Source of the DNA: Butyrivibrio sp. X503 | GTDB lineage: Bacteria; Bacillota; Clostridia; Lachnospirales; Lachnospiraceae | DNA: 64,000 nucleotides | Assembly (NCBI RefSeq): GCF_003625475.1 | Contig: NZ_RAIQ01000004.1 | Span: 248,001 to 312,000, forward strand | Direction of reading: 5' to 3' | Shown: positions 9,065 through 17,042 of the stretch, piece after piece | How the letters are laid out: every line of letters begins with the position of its first letter | Position numbering within the stretch: position 1 is the first letter of the stretch | Notes under the pieces: generated by a model | Seen by the model: only the letters and a program-made list of their open reading frames with translations | What the model was told of the DNA's origin: nothing | The model's database searches: none | Program-made: the position numbers and the translations under genes

Positions 9065-10298
9065 TTATCATTGCTCCCATCGGTAATTTATTGCGGATTA
9101 AAATTCTCTTGAATTTAAGCTTTCCGTTTATTGTTGGCTTAAACAAATCAAATGAATTATCTGAACCATGATTTGCTTCACCTATAATCTCAAACTGCTC
9201 TGGATTATACTTGTTCAGGAATGTAATAGGTACTCCCATCACGCCTTTATAATCTTGTGGAATATTTGCAACCTTAGAAACCTCAATAGCATCATATTCG
9301 TCATATCTAGGATATGCTTCAGCATCATAAAACTTTGTCAATTCAAGTCTTTCATGCCTTCTATTCATATCCATGTTTGTTAACCACATGGCATTTCCTA
9401 AGCTTCTCCACTTCTGTCCGGTAGCATCAATCCAAAATCTTGTTTCTCTTGGTTCTGAATCATCCGGAACTCTAAATGCCATATCTCCAAACTGATAGCC
9501 AATCCATGCCTTATTTTCTTGAATCAACGGAAAGATTTCTTTGTATGTTATGGCATTCTGATTACCTATAACCAAGAACTGTTTCTCATACTCTGTAACC
9601 AAAGAAATAAGCTCTCTAAAAAGAGAAAAAGGTGGATTTGTAACAACTATATCAGCAAGTTTTAAATACTCAATGCATTCATCACTTCTAAAATCGCCAT
9701 CACCAATAAGTTTTCTTACAGATTTTTGACTCTGAAGGAATTCATGCACCTCTTTGTCTGTAGACGTAGGAGTAATTGTTTCAGAAACTTTAGATAGCAC
9801 CAAAACATAACCATTATCATTAGATAATGGTTCCCCTTGCATATCCACTAGGCTACTATCAGTTCCCAGAACTCGTGACGCACAATAAGATGTGCAAATT
9901 AACCCCTTAAGTCCAAGAGTATTGAAGTTCTTGATAAAATATTTGGAAAAGCTAGATTCAAAAGGATCGTCACAATTACAAAGAACAGTCTTCCCTTTGA
10001 ACTCGCTAACATAATGAGCCACTTCATTTTCAACAGTCTCATATGTTGTATAAAACTCATCGTTATCCTTCGCGGACTTTGCCTTATTCAATATAGCATT
10101 ACCGGTGTTCTGCTTTGCTTGACGCTCTGATTCGAGAAGCTTATCTATCATACCAACTACATAGATTGGCGGCGTACGTCTATTATGCTCCCAATCTTGT
10201 AGTGTACTCGTTGGAATTTCAAACTTTTCAGCAAAAGTTGTCTGTGATAACCCCGATACTTTCCTTAATTCCCTAATCTGTGCATTTAATGTATACAT
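9057..10298 (-). CDS. XRE-HTH / EcoRI-type adenine methyltransferase fusion
   Basis: 413 residues. Residues 1-60 form a Cro/CI-type helix-turn-helix (LRKVSGLSQTTFAEKFEIPT, then LQDWEHNRRTPP). The remainder fits the EcoRI-methylase family of N6-adenine methyltransferases: DEFYTTYETVENEV (80-93), a cysteine-containing SAM loop VLCNCDDPFESSF, and the catalytic motif NPPF at 221-224. It is first in the five-gene operon, where the HTH could autoregulate the promoter, making this both methylase and controller. A strong promoter and GGAGG ribosome site precede it. Confidence 0.85.
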   Translation of the reverse strand: MYTLNAQIRELRKVSGLSQTTFAEKFEIPTSTLQDWEHNRRTPPIYVVGMIDKLLESERQAKQNTGNAILNKAKSAKDNDEFYTTYETVENEVAHYVSEFKGKTVLCNCDDPFESSFSKYFIKNFNTLGLKGLICTSYCASRVLGTDSSLVDMQGEPLSNDNGYVLVLSKVSETITPTSTDKEVHEFLQSQKSVRKLIGDGDFRSDECIEYLKLADIVVTNPPFSLFRELISLVTEYEKQFLVIGNQNAITYKEIFPLIQENKAWIGYQFGDMAFRVPDDSEPRETRFWIDATGQKWRSLGNAMWLTNMDMNRRHERLELTKFYDAEAYPRYDEYDAIEVSKVANIPQDYKGVMGVPITFLNKYNPEQFEIIGEANHGSDNSFDLFKPTINGKLKFKRILIRNKLPMGAMING

Positions 10299-10321
10299 GA
10301 GTCATAATCCTCCTACACCAA

Positions 10322-10350
10322 ATTATAAGGCAATGCCCTACTCTAATCAA
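10322..10350 (-). promoter_or_regulatory. Sigma-A promoter of the element-1 R-M operon
   Basis: On the minus strand: -35 TTGATT (10345-10350), 17-bp spacer, perfect -10 TATAAT (10322-10327). The start codon is only ~24 bp from the -10, so the leader is very short and an HTH protein bound here would directly block transcription. Confidence 0.7.
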
Positions 10351-10373
10351 CATACTTCGCATATACACTATCA

Positions 10374-10946
10374 TCAGTTTTTATTTAATCCTTTTTCTCT
10401 CAGAATCTTATCCAACGTTGGTCTACTAATCCCAAGAGCAATTGCGAGTTCCTTCTTGTTGATTATTCTTTCTTTGTATTCATCATACTTTTTTTGAAAA
10501 ATGTCATCATCAATCTTCTTAACCTGACCACCCTTGTATTTACCCTCGCGCTTTGCAATAGCAATTCCTTCTCGTTGACGTTCAAGAAGATTCTCACGTT
10601 CAAATTCCGCAATGGCAGCTATCATGGTAAGCATAAGCTTTCCAGTAGCAGTACTGGTATCAAAATTTTCTTTATTGCTTACAAGATGTACATTTTTCTC
10701 TTTTAAATACTCAACAATAGTAAGCAAGTCTTTTGTACTCCTCGCAAGTCTCGAAAAGTCATGAACGTAGATTGTATCTCCCTCACGGCAGTAATCAAGC
10801 ATTGCCTGCAATTTCTTGCGTTTGGTATCCTTTCCGCTCACTTTTTCTTCAAACCATTTATCAATATTGTACTTTTCAAGAGCTTCCTTCTGGCGAGCAT
10901 CATTCTGTTCAACCGTACTCACTCTTACATATCCAAGGTTAGCCAT
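10374..10946 (-). CDS. Serine recombinase (resolvase/invertase family)
   Basis: 190 residues from the ATG at 10946 (a GTG at 10955 is an alternative). The catalytic serine is Ser10 in GYVRVSTVEQ, with the downstream DFSRLARSTKDLL and TIAAIAEFERE-like resolvase blocks, and a C-terminal Hin-type HTH (KKELAIALGISRPTLDKILREKG). It may resolve dimers of the excised circle or invert DNA. A cluster of TTTAC/GTAAA dyads lies directly upstream, the expected place for its res site. No invertible segment was identified. Confidence 0.9.
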   Translation of the reverse strand: MANLGYVRVSTVEQNDARQKEALEKYNIDKWFEEKVSGKDTKRKKLQAMLDYCREGDTIYVHDFSRLARSTKDLLTIVEYLKEKNVHLVSNKENFDTSTATGKLMLTMIAAIAEFERENLLERQREGIAIAKREGKYKGGQVKKIDDDIFQKKYDEYKERIINKKELAIALGISRPTLDKILREKGLNKN

Positions 10947-10990
10947 AATATACACCCATCTTTCTCCAAATACAGCATTCTTAAATAGAG

Positions 10991-11078
10991 TTTACCATTA
11001 TGTAAAATCTAATTCAATAACGTTCTTTACATTTTGTAAATTAAATCTTTTTATGATTTCTATTTTACATAATCTAAG
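10991..11078. promoter_or_regulatory. Cluster of TTTAC/GTAAA dyads, possible res site or operator
   Basis: Between the divergent serine recombinase and ATPase genes lie tttac-cattat-gtaaa (10991-11006), tttac-atttt-gtaaa (11026-11040) and a third half-site in attttacataat (11062-11073). The last is the exact inverse of attatgtaaaat at 10997-11008. Three spaced dyads next to a resolvase gene resemble a res site; a shared operator for the divergent genes is the alternative. Confidence 0.5.
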
Positions 11079-11202
11079 TCAAACAAAACGTAAATCTTGG
11101 GTATACCCTGTTTTTCTTTTGTTCGTCATGAAAGAGTTAAGCAACTGCGTTGCTCGGTACAAATCTTGATATAAATAAAAACATATTAAGGAGGTATCCA
11201 CA

Positions 11203-12147
11203 ATGGACGCCAATAGCTATGAACATCCATGGTGGGATGATCGCACAGCTTTCAGTCCTCAAAAGGAAGCCACAAACTCTTATGACGAAAAAATCTTCGC
11301 CACTCCAAAATCCATATACGAGTATTTCGATTCAAAGCTATATGGATGTGAGGAATATAAAAAGAAAATGTCTGTAGCAATCTGGAGTTCAATCCACAGA
11401 AACACCAAAACCAATTTTCTTGTTATTGGAGAATCCGGTTGTGGAAAAACAGAACTCGCACGTATTCTCAGGGACATCTATCCAAACACCGTGATCTACG
11501 ACGCTTCAAACGCATCTCCAAAATCTTTTAGAGGAAACAACTCATTAACTGACTGCCTTTTAAATGTTGACGCATCTCAAAAGCCATGGGTTTTCATCGA
11601 TGAATTCGACAAGTGTATAACCAAAGGTTCAGAAGTTGGTTCCATGATGGCTGCTGAGATTCTAAAGCTTGCAGAAGGCGCTCAAGTCTTTGTAGGCGAG
11701 GAAAAACAGCGTAAGCTCGTGGATACATCCCTTGTCAATTTTGTATTTCTTGGCACATTTGCAGAACTAAAAAAGGAACGCGAAACCAGTATCGGTTTTG
11801 GTTCAAAAGATTCTTCTTTATCGAAAGATTCCCCCATTACCAAAGAGGAGCTTATCGAATCAGATGCACTTTCAAATGAATTTCTCGGAAGAATCAATGG
11901 TGGAATAATCCAATTGCCATCTATGAACACTGAGACAGCCATGAAAATACTAAAAGACACCCGTTATAGTCCTATTTCTAAGCTTGAGAAACAATACGGA
12001 GTGTCTATCACGCTTTCTCCTGAACAATTGGAGAAACTTGCAAATATTACGCCGGAATATGGTGTAAGAGGTATTTATTCAGAGCTACACGAAAAAATCT
12101 GTGATGCTCTTTTTGAGAATTCAGAAACATCAAGCATACAAATATAA
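11203..12147 (+). CDS. ClpX/RuvB-like AAA+ ATPase
   Basis: 314 residues. Walker A GESGCGKT (76-83), Walker B VFIDEFDK (130-137), and a C-terminal sensor-2 region with PEYGVRGIYSEL, as in the Clp class. No zinc finger or peptidase-binding loop is visible, and the N-terminal ~45 residues are unrecognised. An AAGGAGG ribosome site lies 8 bases upstream. It begins a three-gene plus-strand operon with a DUF5688 protein and an unknown protein. It could remodel a protein-DNA complex during transfer or replication of the element; the substrate is unknown. Confidence 0.75.
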   Translation: MDANSYEHPWWDDRTAFSPQKEATNSYDEKIFATPKSIYEYFDSKLYGCEEYKKKMSVAIWSSIHRNTKTNFLVIGESGCGKTELARILRDIYPNTVIYDASNASPKSFRGNNSLTDCLLNVDASQKPWVFIDEFDKCITKGSEVGSMMAAEILKLAEGAQVFVGEEKQRKLVDTSLVNFVFLGTFAELKKERETSIGFGSKDSSLSKDSPITKEELIESDALSNEFLGRINGGIIQLPSMNTETAMKILKDTRYSPISKLEKQYGVSITLSPEQLEKLANITPEYGVRGIYSELHEKICDALFENSETSSIQI

Positions 12148-12164
12148 CCCCAAGGAGGTTTAAC

Positions 12165-13004
12165 ATGATTACAAGAGAAAACATTATCGAAAGACTTGCA
12201 CAAAAATACCCGCAGTATAACTTTGTTCCTACAGACGTTACCAAGAACGGCGACGTGCATCTCCAAGGAATCAGCGTAAGAGATAACTCTCCCATAGCTC
12301 CGACAATCTACACCGATTCTATCATCGAGCGTTGCAACGACAATCTTGACAAAGCAATTGAGATCATCAGTAACATCATCGAGCAGCATCAAGCTCCAAA
12401 TATCGACCTCACCAAGTTGCAGGATAGAGATTTCATCCTAGAACGAATCCGCATTGGCGTCCAGAAGATTTCTTCCGAAAGTCTAGTCAAGCGAAACGTT
12501 GATGAATTTCCGGGGATGGAAGCATACCTTTACTTTGCCGAGGCAGGCAACGAACACGATATGTGGTCTGTAAAACTCAGACAAGAGCTTCTGGATACCG
12601 CAGGTATTTCGCTCGAAGAAGCGTGGCAAATCGCAGAAAAGAATACATTCGAAGCAACTACATTGCAGAGCATGACCGAAGTATTAGCTGAAATGATGGG
12701 AGAAGCTTTTGACCCTTGTCTAGCTGATACAATGCCATGTGAGATGTATATTGTTAGCAACAGGGAGAAATGTAAAGGAGCCGCCGGAATTCTCAATCAC
12801 GAGTTATTAAGGCGCTTCGCTACAGATCATGATTGCAAAAGCATCGCGGTATTATGTAGTTCCATACATGAGATAATCCTCATCCCATTAAGAGATGCAT
12901 ACAGCATTGATGAACTTTCAAATATGGTTCAGGAAATCAACGCCACTCAGGTTAGCCCAGAGGACAGGCTTGTTGATAGAGCCTATGCTGTGAATTTTGA
13001 TTAA
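12165..13004 (+). CDS. DUF5688 family protein
   Basis: 279 residues. It shares with the ICE protein at 53482-54516 the blocks LAEMMG, SSIHEIILIP and MVQEINATQVSPEDRLVDRAY near the C terminus, which I recognise as DUF5688, a family of unknown function common on Lachnospiraceae mobile elements. Soluble, acidic, no catalytic motif seen. AAGGAGG ribosome site; 17 bp after the ATPase gene, so co-expressed with it. Confidence 0.7.
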   Translation: MITRENIIERLAQKYPQYNFVPTDVTKNGDVHLQGISVRDNSPIAPTIYTDSIIERCNDNLDKAIEIISNIIEQHQAPNIDLTKLQDRDFILERIRIGVQKISSESLVKRNVDEFPGMEAYLYFAEAGNEHDMWSVKLRQELLDTAGISLEEAWQIAEKNTFEATTLQSMTEVLAEMMGEAFDPCLADTMPCEMYIVSNREKCKGAAGILNHELLRRFATDHDCKSIAVLCSSIHEIILIPLRDAYSIDELSNMVQEINATQVSPEDRLVDRAYAVNFD

Positions 13005-13018
13005 GGCAGGAAGGCACT

Positions 13019-13456
13019 ATGTTTAAGTTAAAGTTTCATGCCTCGTCATCCAATGAAGTGTATTTAATTGAGTTGGATGACGGGTCATATAGCAGCTCCG
13101 AAATAGCTGAAATCAAACCCGCTCTCAATAAGCTCATGATTGAAAATCCATGTTTGACATTTGCTAGAAAACATAAAGCTGGTTACTTCGAAAACGTACC
13201 CTCTCCGCTCGTAAATGACATTGCATTCATAACGGACTCAATATTAGGTGACTGTTGGCAATACTGTCCTGTCGATACTCCAGAAGAAGCAGAAAAGCCC
13301 GATATACGCCCATATATAGGCGCTCTAAACTTAATCAACTCCCTACTAAACCATAGTTTGCAGAGTTACCGTAGAATCCTTGAACTCGAAGATACCATAA
13401 AAGATTTTAGAAATGTATACGGTGATCTACCATCCGAAATCTTTGGAGAATCATAA
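13019..13456 (+). CDS. Hypothetical protein, third gene of the AAA+ operon
   Basis: 145 residues, soluble, no motif recognised. A beta-rich N-terminal part (FKLKFHASSSNEVYLIELDD) is followed by a helical C-terminal half. It starts 14 bp after the DUF5688 stop with a GGCAGG ribosome-site-like sequence, and is closed by a strong terminator. Its function is presumably linked to the ATPase and DUF5688 partners. Confidence 0.6.
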   Translation: MFKLKFHASSSNEVYLIELDDGSYSSSEIAEIKPALNKLMIENPCLTFARKHKAGYFENVPSPLVNDIAFITDSILGDCWQYCPVDTPEEAEKPDIRPYIGALNLINSLLNHSLQSYRRILELEDTIKDFRNVYGDLPSEIFGES

Positions 13457-13457
13457 C

Positions 13458-13495
13458 AAAATGCCTACCGAACTATAACCGGTAGGCATTTTTTC
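13458..13495. terminator. Bidirectional terminator between AAA+ operon and rep gene
   Basis: A perfect 12-bp stem aaatgcctaccg/cggtaggcattt (13459-13470 with 13480-13491) with flanking A and T runs ends the plus operon and, on the other strand, the rep gene that stops at 13496. Confidence 0.88.
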
Positions 13496-14647
13496 TTATG
13501 AATTGAGAACATCTAAATCAATTGTATTACCAGAAAAAGACTCCATATACTCTGCGATATACTTATCAAACTTTTCCTTAAATAATCTAAAGGTAGTAGT
13601 ATATTCTTCTACTTCCTCATTAGAAAGGCAAATTTTTGGAGCACTTTTGCATTGTAATTTTCCATCCTTGATTTCGCAGCAGAAGTATCTTTCATTTCTC
13701 TCCAACTTTTCAACTCTAGTAACAACAATAATAGTATTTCCTGCCCATACCTGTTTCTCTCTATTTTTTCCAATTGCAGTTATATGCTCATCTGACAGAG
13801 AATATAGAATTTTCATTTTGTTACTATCATTTGTATCTAAATAAGTTACAATCGCTTCTGTATCAGGTTCAATAAGCAAAGACTCTCCCGTTACCCCACT
13901 TGTAATTCTTTTACCAGAAAGAGCTTTTTCTGCAGCACGGGTACATATTTCCATCATTTCATTGTTTTCAACTAGTACATGCATCAAGAATCTACGTACT
14001 TTTTCATGTTCTCTAGCTCTTCTTTCAGCCCCCGACAAATAGCAAGACCGAATTCTTCTTTCTGCATCAGCCGTCAAATTAGGCAATCCAAGGCTCTTTA
14101 TAAATTCATCAAAATTTTCTAGATTATAACCTGCTTCCCTCGCCAAATCATTATATGAGTAATTGTTATTTTTCTTGGTTGTGATTCTCTCTCCCGCTAA
14201 TATTTTATCAATATCTTCATCAGATAGATTCGTTACAAAATCCGTTTTTTCATATGGCGCCTTCCCTTCGCTTATAGCTGCCTCAGTCTGATGCAAAAGA
14301 TATTTTGCATACTTAGCATAATTACCACCATAAGCCCCTGTCCTTTCAACTCCATGGTGATACCATAATTTATCATCTATACCTTCTCTAAAAACGATAC
14401 ACAATGTTTCCAAAGTTTTCTTTATGCGTTCTGACTTTTTACCTGGGCAGCTCACTATTATATGCCAATGCGCCTTTTCAGAACTCTTATAATGCTTAAT
14501 CGCAATAATCTTTAATACATCAGCAGAAGTAGTTTTAATAGCATTAACCAATGCTTCCTCACCCTTGGGTAATTGTTCCTCATAGCATTTTATTGCAACA
14601 GAACTATATGTACCTGTTTTTTCTAAAGGTTCACGCTTATCACTCAT
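13496..14647 (-). CDS. rep: HUH-type rolling-circle replication initiator (Rep_2-like)
   Basis: 383 residues. The N-terminal ~160 residues carry AHWHIIV (His60, His62: the HUH metal site) and YAKYAKYLLH (110-119), the tyrosine-lysine pattern of pMV158-type initiators with a KYLLH tail. It would nick a double-strand origin to start rolling-circle copying of the excised circle, and might also act in mobilisation. The C-terminal ~200 residues are unrecognised. GGAGG lies 7 bases before the ATG. The AT-rich repeats upstream are a natural place for the origin. Confidence 0.72.
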   Translation of the reverse strand: MSDKREPLEKTGTYSSVAIKCYEEQLPKGEEALVNAIKTTSADVLKIIAIKHYKSSEKAHWHIIVSCPGKKSERIKKTLETLCIVFREGIDDKLWYHHGVERTGAYGGNYAKYAKYLLHQTEAAISEGKAPYEKTDFVTNLSDEDIDKILAGERITTKKNNNYSYNDLAREAGYNLENFDEFIKSLGLPNLTADAERRIRSCYLSGAERRAREHEKVRRFLMHVLVENNEMMEICTRAAEKALSGKRITSGVTGESLLIEPDTEAIVTYLDTNDSNKMKILYSLSDEHITAIGKNREKQVWAGNTIIVVTRVEKLERNERYFCCEIKDGKLQCKSAPKICLSNEEVEEYTTTFRLFKEKFDKYIAEYMESFSGNTIDLDVLNS

Positions 14648-15036
14648 CGTATTACCTCCACATCATCACACGATGTTATACTCTGTTATACTATATTATA
14701 CAATCGTTATAATATATTACCGTAGCTATATTATAGCCTATATACGCGTATAATTCAATATAATGTAATATTGTAATACTTGTTATACATATATTTTTTC
14801 ATTTATAAATGCTTGTAATATATAGTTTTTGAAAAAATATGGGACAATGGTACTTTCCCTCTCAAACCCGCATTATCACTAGCTTTTTGATGTCTCGTTT
14901 TTATTTTTTAAATTTGAGACACATTAATCCCCATCCCAAATACCTTATTTATAAGCCTTTTCTCAAATCTGGAATGTCTCAAAAATGTCTCAAAAAATGA
15001 GACAAACATTTTCCATCACAAAAAGGAGTTTCAACC
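14648..15036. other. AT-rich region with TTATA and TGTCTCA repeats (possible origin/operator)
   Basis: The first ~150 bp hold many TTATAC/TTATAA units. Then come TGTCTC at 14891 with its inverse GAGACA at 14916, two direct copies of ATGTCTCAAAA (14974 and 14985) and an inverted TGAGACA at 14998-15004. These last lie just ahead of the ribosome site of the HTH gene at 15037. Likely uses are the rep origin (left part) and an operator for the duplicated-HTH protein (right part). Confidence 0.45.
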
Positions 15037-15405
15037 ATGAAAAAACAAAAGAATTCCTACTGGGATCACTCAAAAACCTGCAAAGACCATCTAGGTAATA
15101 AATACCCTACATTAACTGCAATGGCTACCGCCTATGGATTAACGGATGCATGCCTCTCTCGAAGACTCAATATCTATCATTTTCCTCTAGAAAAAGCATT
15201 AACAACCCCTACTCGCAATTCTCCGAAGCCCATTTATGATCACAAAGGAAATTGGTTCAAATCTGTAAGCGAACTCGCCGAGCATTATCACATCGAGAGA
15301 AAAACACTAACATATAGACTCAGCCATGGTTGGACTATGGAAGAAGCATTAAATACCCCCGCAGGCGAAAAGCCATCTCGAAAAGAAAAGGAGCAACCTC
15401 AATAA
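15037..15405 (+). CDS. Small protein with two tandem HTH-like repeats
   Basis: 122 residues made of two ~44-residue units: DHLGNKYPTLTAMATAYGL...LEKALTTP and DHKGNWFKSVSELAEHYHI...MEEALNTP. Each has the shape of a NUMOD-like helix-turn-helix with an R-L-x-x-G-W/Y turn. The duplication implies binding to a two-part DNA site, plausibly the TGTCTCA repeats immediately upstream, making it an autoregulator or copy-control protein. AAGGAG ribosome site. Last gene of element 1. Confidence 0.6.
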   Translation: MKKQKNSYWDHSKTCKDHLGNKYPTLTAMATAYGLTDACLSRRLNIYHFPLEKALTTPTRNSPKPIYDHKGNWFKSVSELAEHYHIERKTLTYRLSHGWTMEEALNTPAGEKPSRKEKEQPQ

Positions 15406-15424
15406 CGGTTGCTCCCATTTTTTT
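15388..15424 (+). terminator. Terminator overlapping the end of the duplicated-HTH gene
   Basis: Perfect 9-bp stem ggagcaacc/ggttgctcc (15390-15398 with 15407-15415) then seven T; the gene's stop codon lies in the loop. Confidence 0.85.
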
Positions 15425-15457
15425 GTATTTCTAGGCTTATTTTTGCATCAATTTCAT

Positions 15458-15473
15458 CGACATTTCTCCGACA
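15458..15473 (+). repeat. Right attachment-site repeat of element 1
   Basis: Exact second copy of the 16-bp core found at 2476-2491, same orientation, just beyond the last gene's terminator. It is followed by a further partial tcgacac repeat. Confidence 0.7.
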
Positions 15474-15602
15474 CTATCGACACAATTTTTACATTTCTAA
15501 TACCTTTTAAGACTTTTTAAGGCATTTCATATTTTCAACAAATCCAGTATTTATCGTACTTTCCCGTAATTACAAGGCTTACCAACATTGTGACCTGTAA
15601 TT
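15474..15602. other. 129-bp spacer between the two elements
   Basis: No gene. It holds a perfect 10-bp inverted repeat cgtaattaca/tgtaattacg (about 15565-15605) overlapping the left repeat of the ICE, which may be the integrase core-binding inverted pair. If both elements inserted upstream of ychF, this spacer is either old chromosome or a remnant from the first insertion. Confidence 0.4.
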
Positions 15603-15619
15603 ACGATTCCTAGTTTCAT
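15603..15619 (+). repeat. Left attachment-site repeat of the ICE
   Basis: 17-bp sequence acgattcctagtttcat, repeated exactly at 54837-54853. It lies 137 bp from the end of the integrase gene. Beyond the exact core both copies continue into similar T-rich, tctcc-containing sequence. Confidence 0.75.
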
Positions 15620-15755
15620 GTTTTTCTCCTATATCCCAATAATACTGGGTTTCTTAAAAAATTTTTTATCGTTTTTTGTACCAATTGTACCAGAAATCCT
15701 AAGTTTTGATTATTAATTTTATCCCCAAGCAATTTCGTTAAAAAAAATTCAAGAC

Positions 15756-16934
15756 TCATATTGCAGCCTCAAATGTCTTCATCGCAAGCTCAAGAGATTC
15801 ATCTGTCACATGTACATATGTGTCCATTGTGGTGGACAGCTGTGCATGACCTAAGATTTTCTGTAGAGATTTAGGACTAACTCCTCTCTCAATACATCTG
15901 GTAGCAAAGGTGTGCCTGAGTACGTGCATACAGAAGGGTTTTATCCCTGCCTTATCACATATCTTGTATATGTCGTTGTCATAGGTTGAATTTTTCATCG
16001 GCTTACCGGTTCTCCAGTTGATGAAGATCAGGTCTCTCATACAAACCTCGCGTTCAATACCGCTTCGAGGGTCAACAAACGTCAAAACCTGTGAAAGACT
16101 TTCATCCTCTTTGCGATCCATACGTTCTTTGTAAAGCTCCATCAATATATCATAAGCTTCTTCTGTAAGGGGAATCTTCCGAAATCCTGACATTGTCTTT
16201 GGAGGACCTGCACGCCATGTTTTCCATTCGTGCCTATACTCTAATGCCTTATCTACAGTAAGCATACGGTTCTTCCTGTCAAAATTGTCCCATGTAAGTC
16301 CAATCAGTTCTCCGGTTCGAAGTCCTGTGTTTAACAGCAACCTGAACTGCTTTGAATTGCGAGTCTTCTTTGCATACTCCAAAAATGTTTCCTGCTCTTC
16401 GATAGTAAGTGCCCTGACCTGCTTCTTCTTAAGCCTCTTGAACTTAAGCTCTACAGAATCAAGTGGGTGCTTTTCTATCAGTTCGTTCTTAAGAGCACAT
16501 TTAAACATGGTGCCGAGACAAATGTAAGTCTGATAGACTGTTCCTCTGGCATACACAGCCTGAATATCATTTAAAATCTTCTGGCAATGCACTCCCTTAA
16601 CATCCGCAAGTAACATCTTGCCAATCTGCTGTCTGCAATCGTTATTATAACGTTCTCTGTAGTTTCGTACTGTATTAGGAGATAAATCCTTCTTAAAGTT
16701 CTTAATCCAGTAATCAAACCACTCGTCAACGGTCATGGAATACTGCACAGCAACATGATCTTCGCTCATATCCTCATACTTGGCAGTTAAAATCCATTTC
16801 CTTGCATCAGCAACATTATCAAAGTACTTAACGACTCGTTTTCCACTAGCATTCGTGAACCGGGCCAAGAAATAACCGTCACTTCTCTGACTGATTCCTT
16901 CACCTATTTCGCGACCTTTCAAGTCTTTACCCAT
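15756..16934 (-). CDS. int: Tyrosine integrase of the ICE (Tn916 type)
   Basis: 392 residues. N-terminal arm-binding domain (about 1-58), core-binding domain (about 65-165), catalytic domain with Arg206 (TGLRTGE), His337 and Arg340 (HVLRHT), His363 (GHAQ) and Tyr373 (TYVHVTD). It should recombine the 17-bp att core. GGAGG lies about 8 bases before the ATG. It is a close relative of the element-1 integrase, sharing the MGKDLKG start and domain order, but lacks that enzyme's long acidic tail. Confidence 0.95.
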   Translation of the reverse strand: MGKDLKGREIGEGISQRSDGYFLARFTNASGKRVVKYFDNVADARKWILTAKYEDMSEDHVAVQYSMTVDEWFDYWIKNFKKDLSPNTVRNYRERYNNDCRQQIGKMLLADVKGVHCQKILNDIQAVYARGTVYQTYICLGTMFKCALKNELIEKHPLDSVELKFKRLKKKQVRALTIEEQETFLEYAKKTRNSKQFRLLLNTGLRTGELIGLTWDNFDRKNRMLTVDKALEYRHEWKTWRAGPPKTMSGFRKIPLTEEAYDILMELYKERMDRKEDESLSQVLTFVDPRSGIEREVCMRDLIFINWRTGKPMKNSTYDNDIYKICDKAGIKPFCMHVLRHTFATRCIERGVSPKSLQKILGHAQLSTTMDTYVHVTDESLELAMKTFEAAI

Positions 16935-17042
16935 AAGAGAAGCCTCCTTCCATTAATTACGAAAAGAAGCATTCCTACGCCGAGTATTAAATTACCACAG
17001 AAATGCGATATTATCAAGCATAGCTCCGCTTTCAGGCACCCT

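Larger units (their letters stand above)
2476..15473. mobile_element. Element 1: ~13 kb integrated element with restriction-modification operon
   Basis: The ends are defined by a 16-bp direct repeat, cgacatttctccgaca, at 2476-2491 and 15458-15473. The integrase and excisionase lie just inside the left copy. An HUH-type replication initiator and a small HTH protein lie near the right end. Between them are an R-M operon, a serine recombinase and an AAA+/DUF5688 operon. No relaxase of the MobA type and no secretion genes are visible, so if it moves between cells it probably needs helper functions, perhaps those of the ICE next door. Boundaries are inferred from the repeat and gene order; excision is untested. 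Confidence 0.7.

Noticed and set aside
2476-15473. Insertion in a tRNA gene
   Set aside because: No tRNA cloverleaf seen near either repeat; neither att core resembles a tRNA 3' end.
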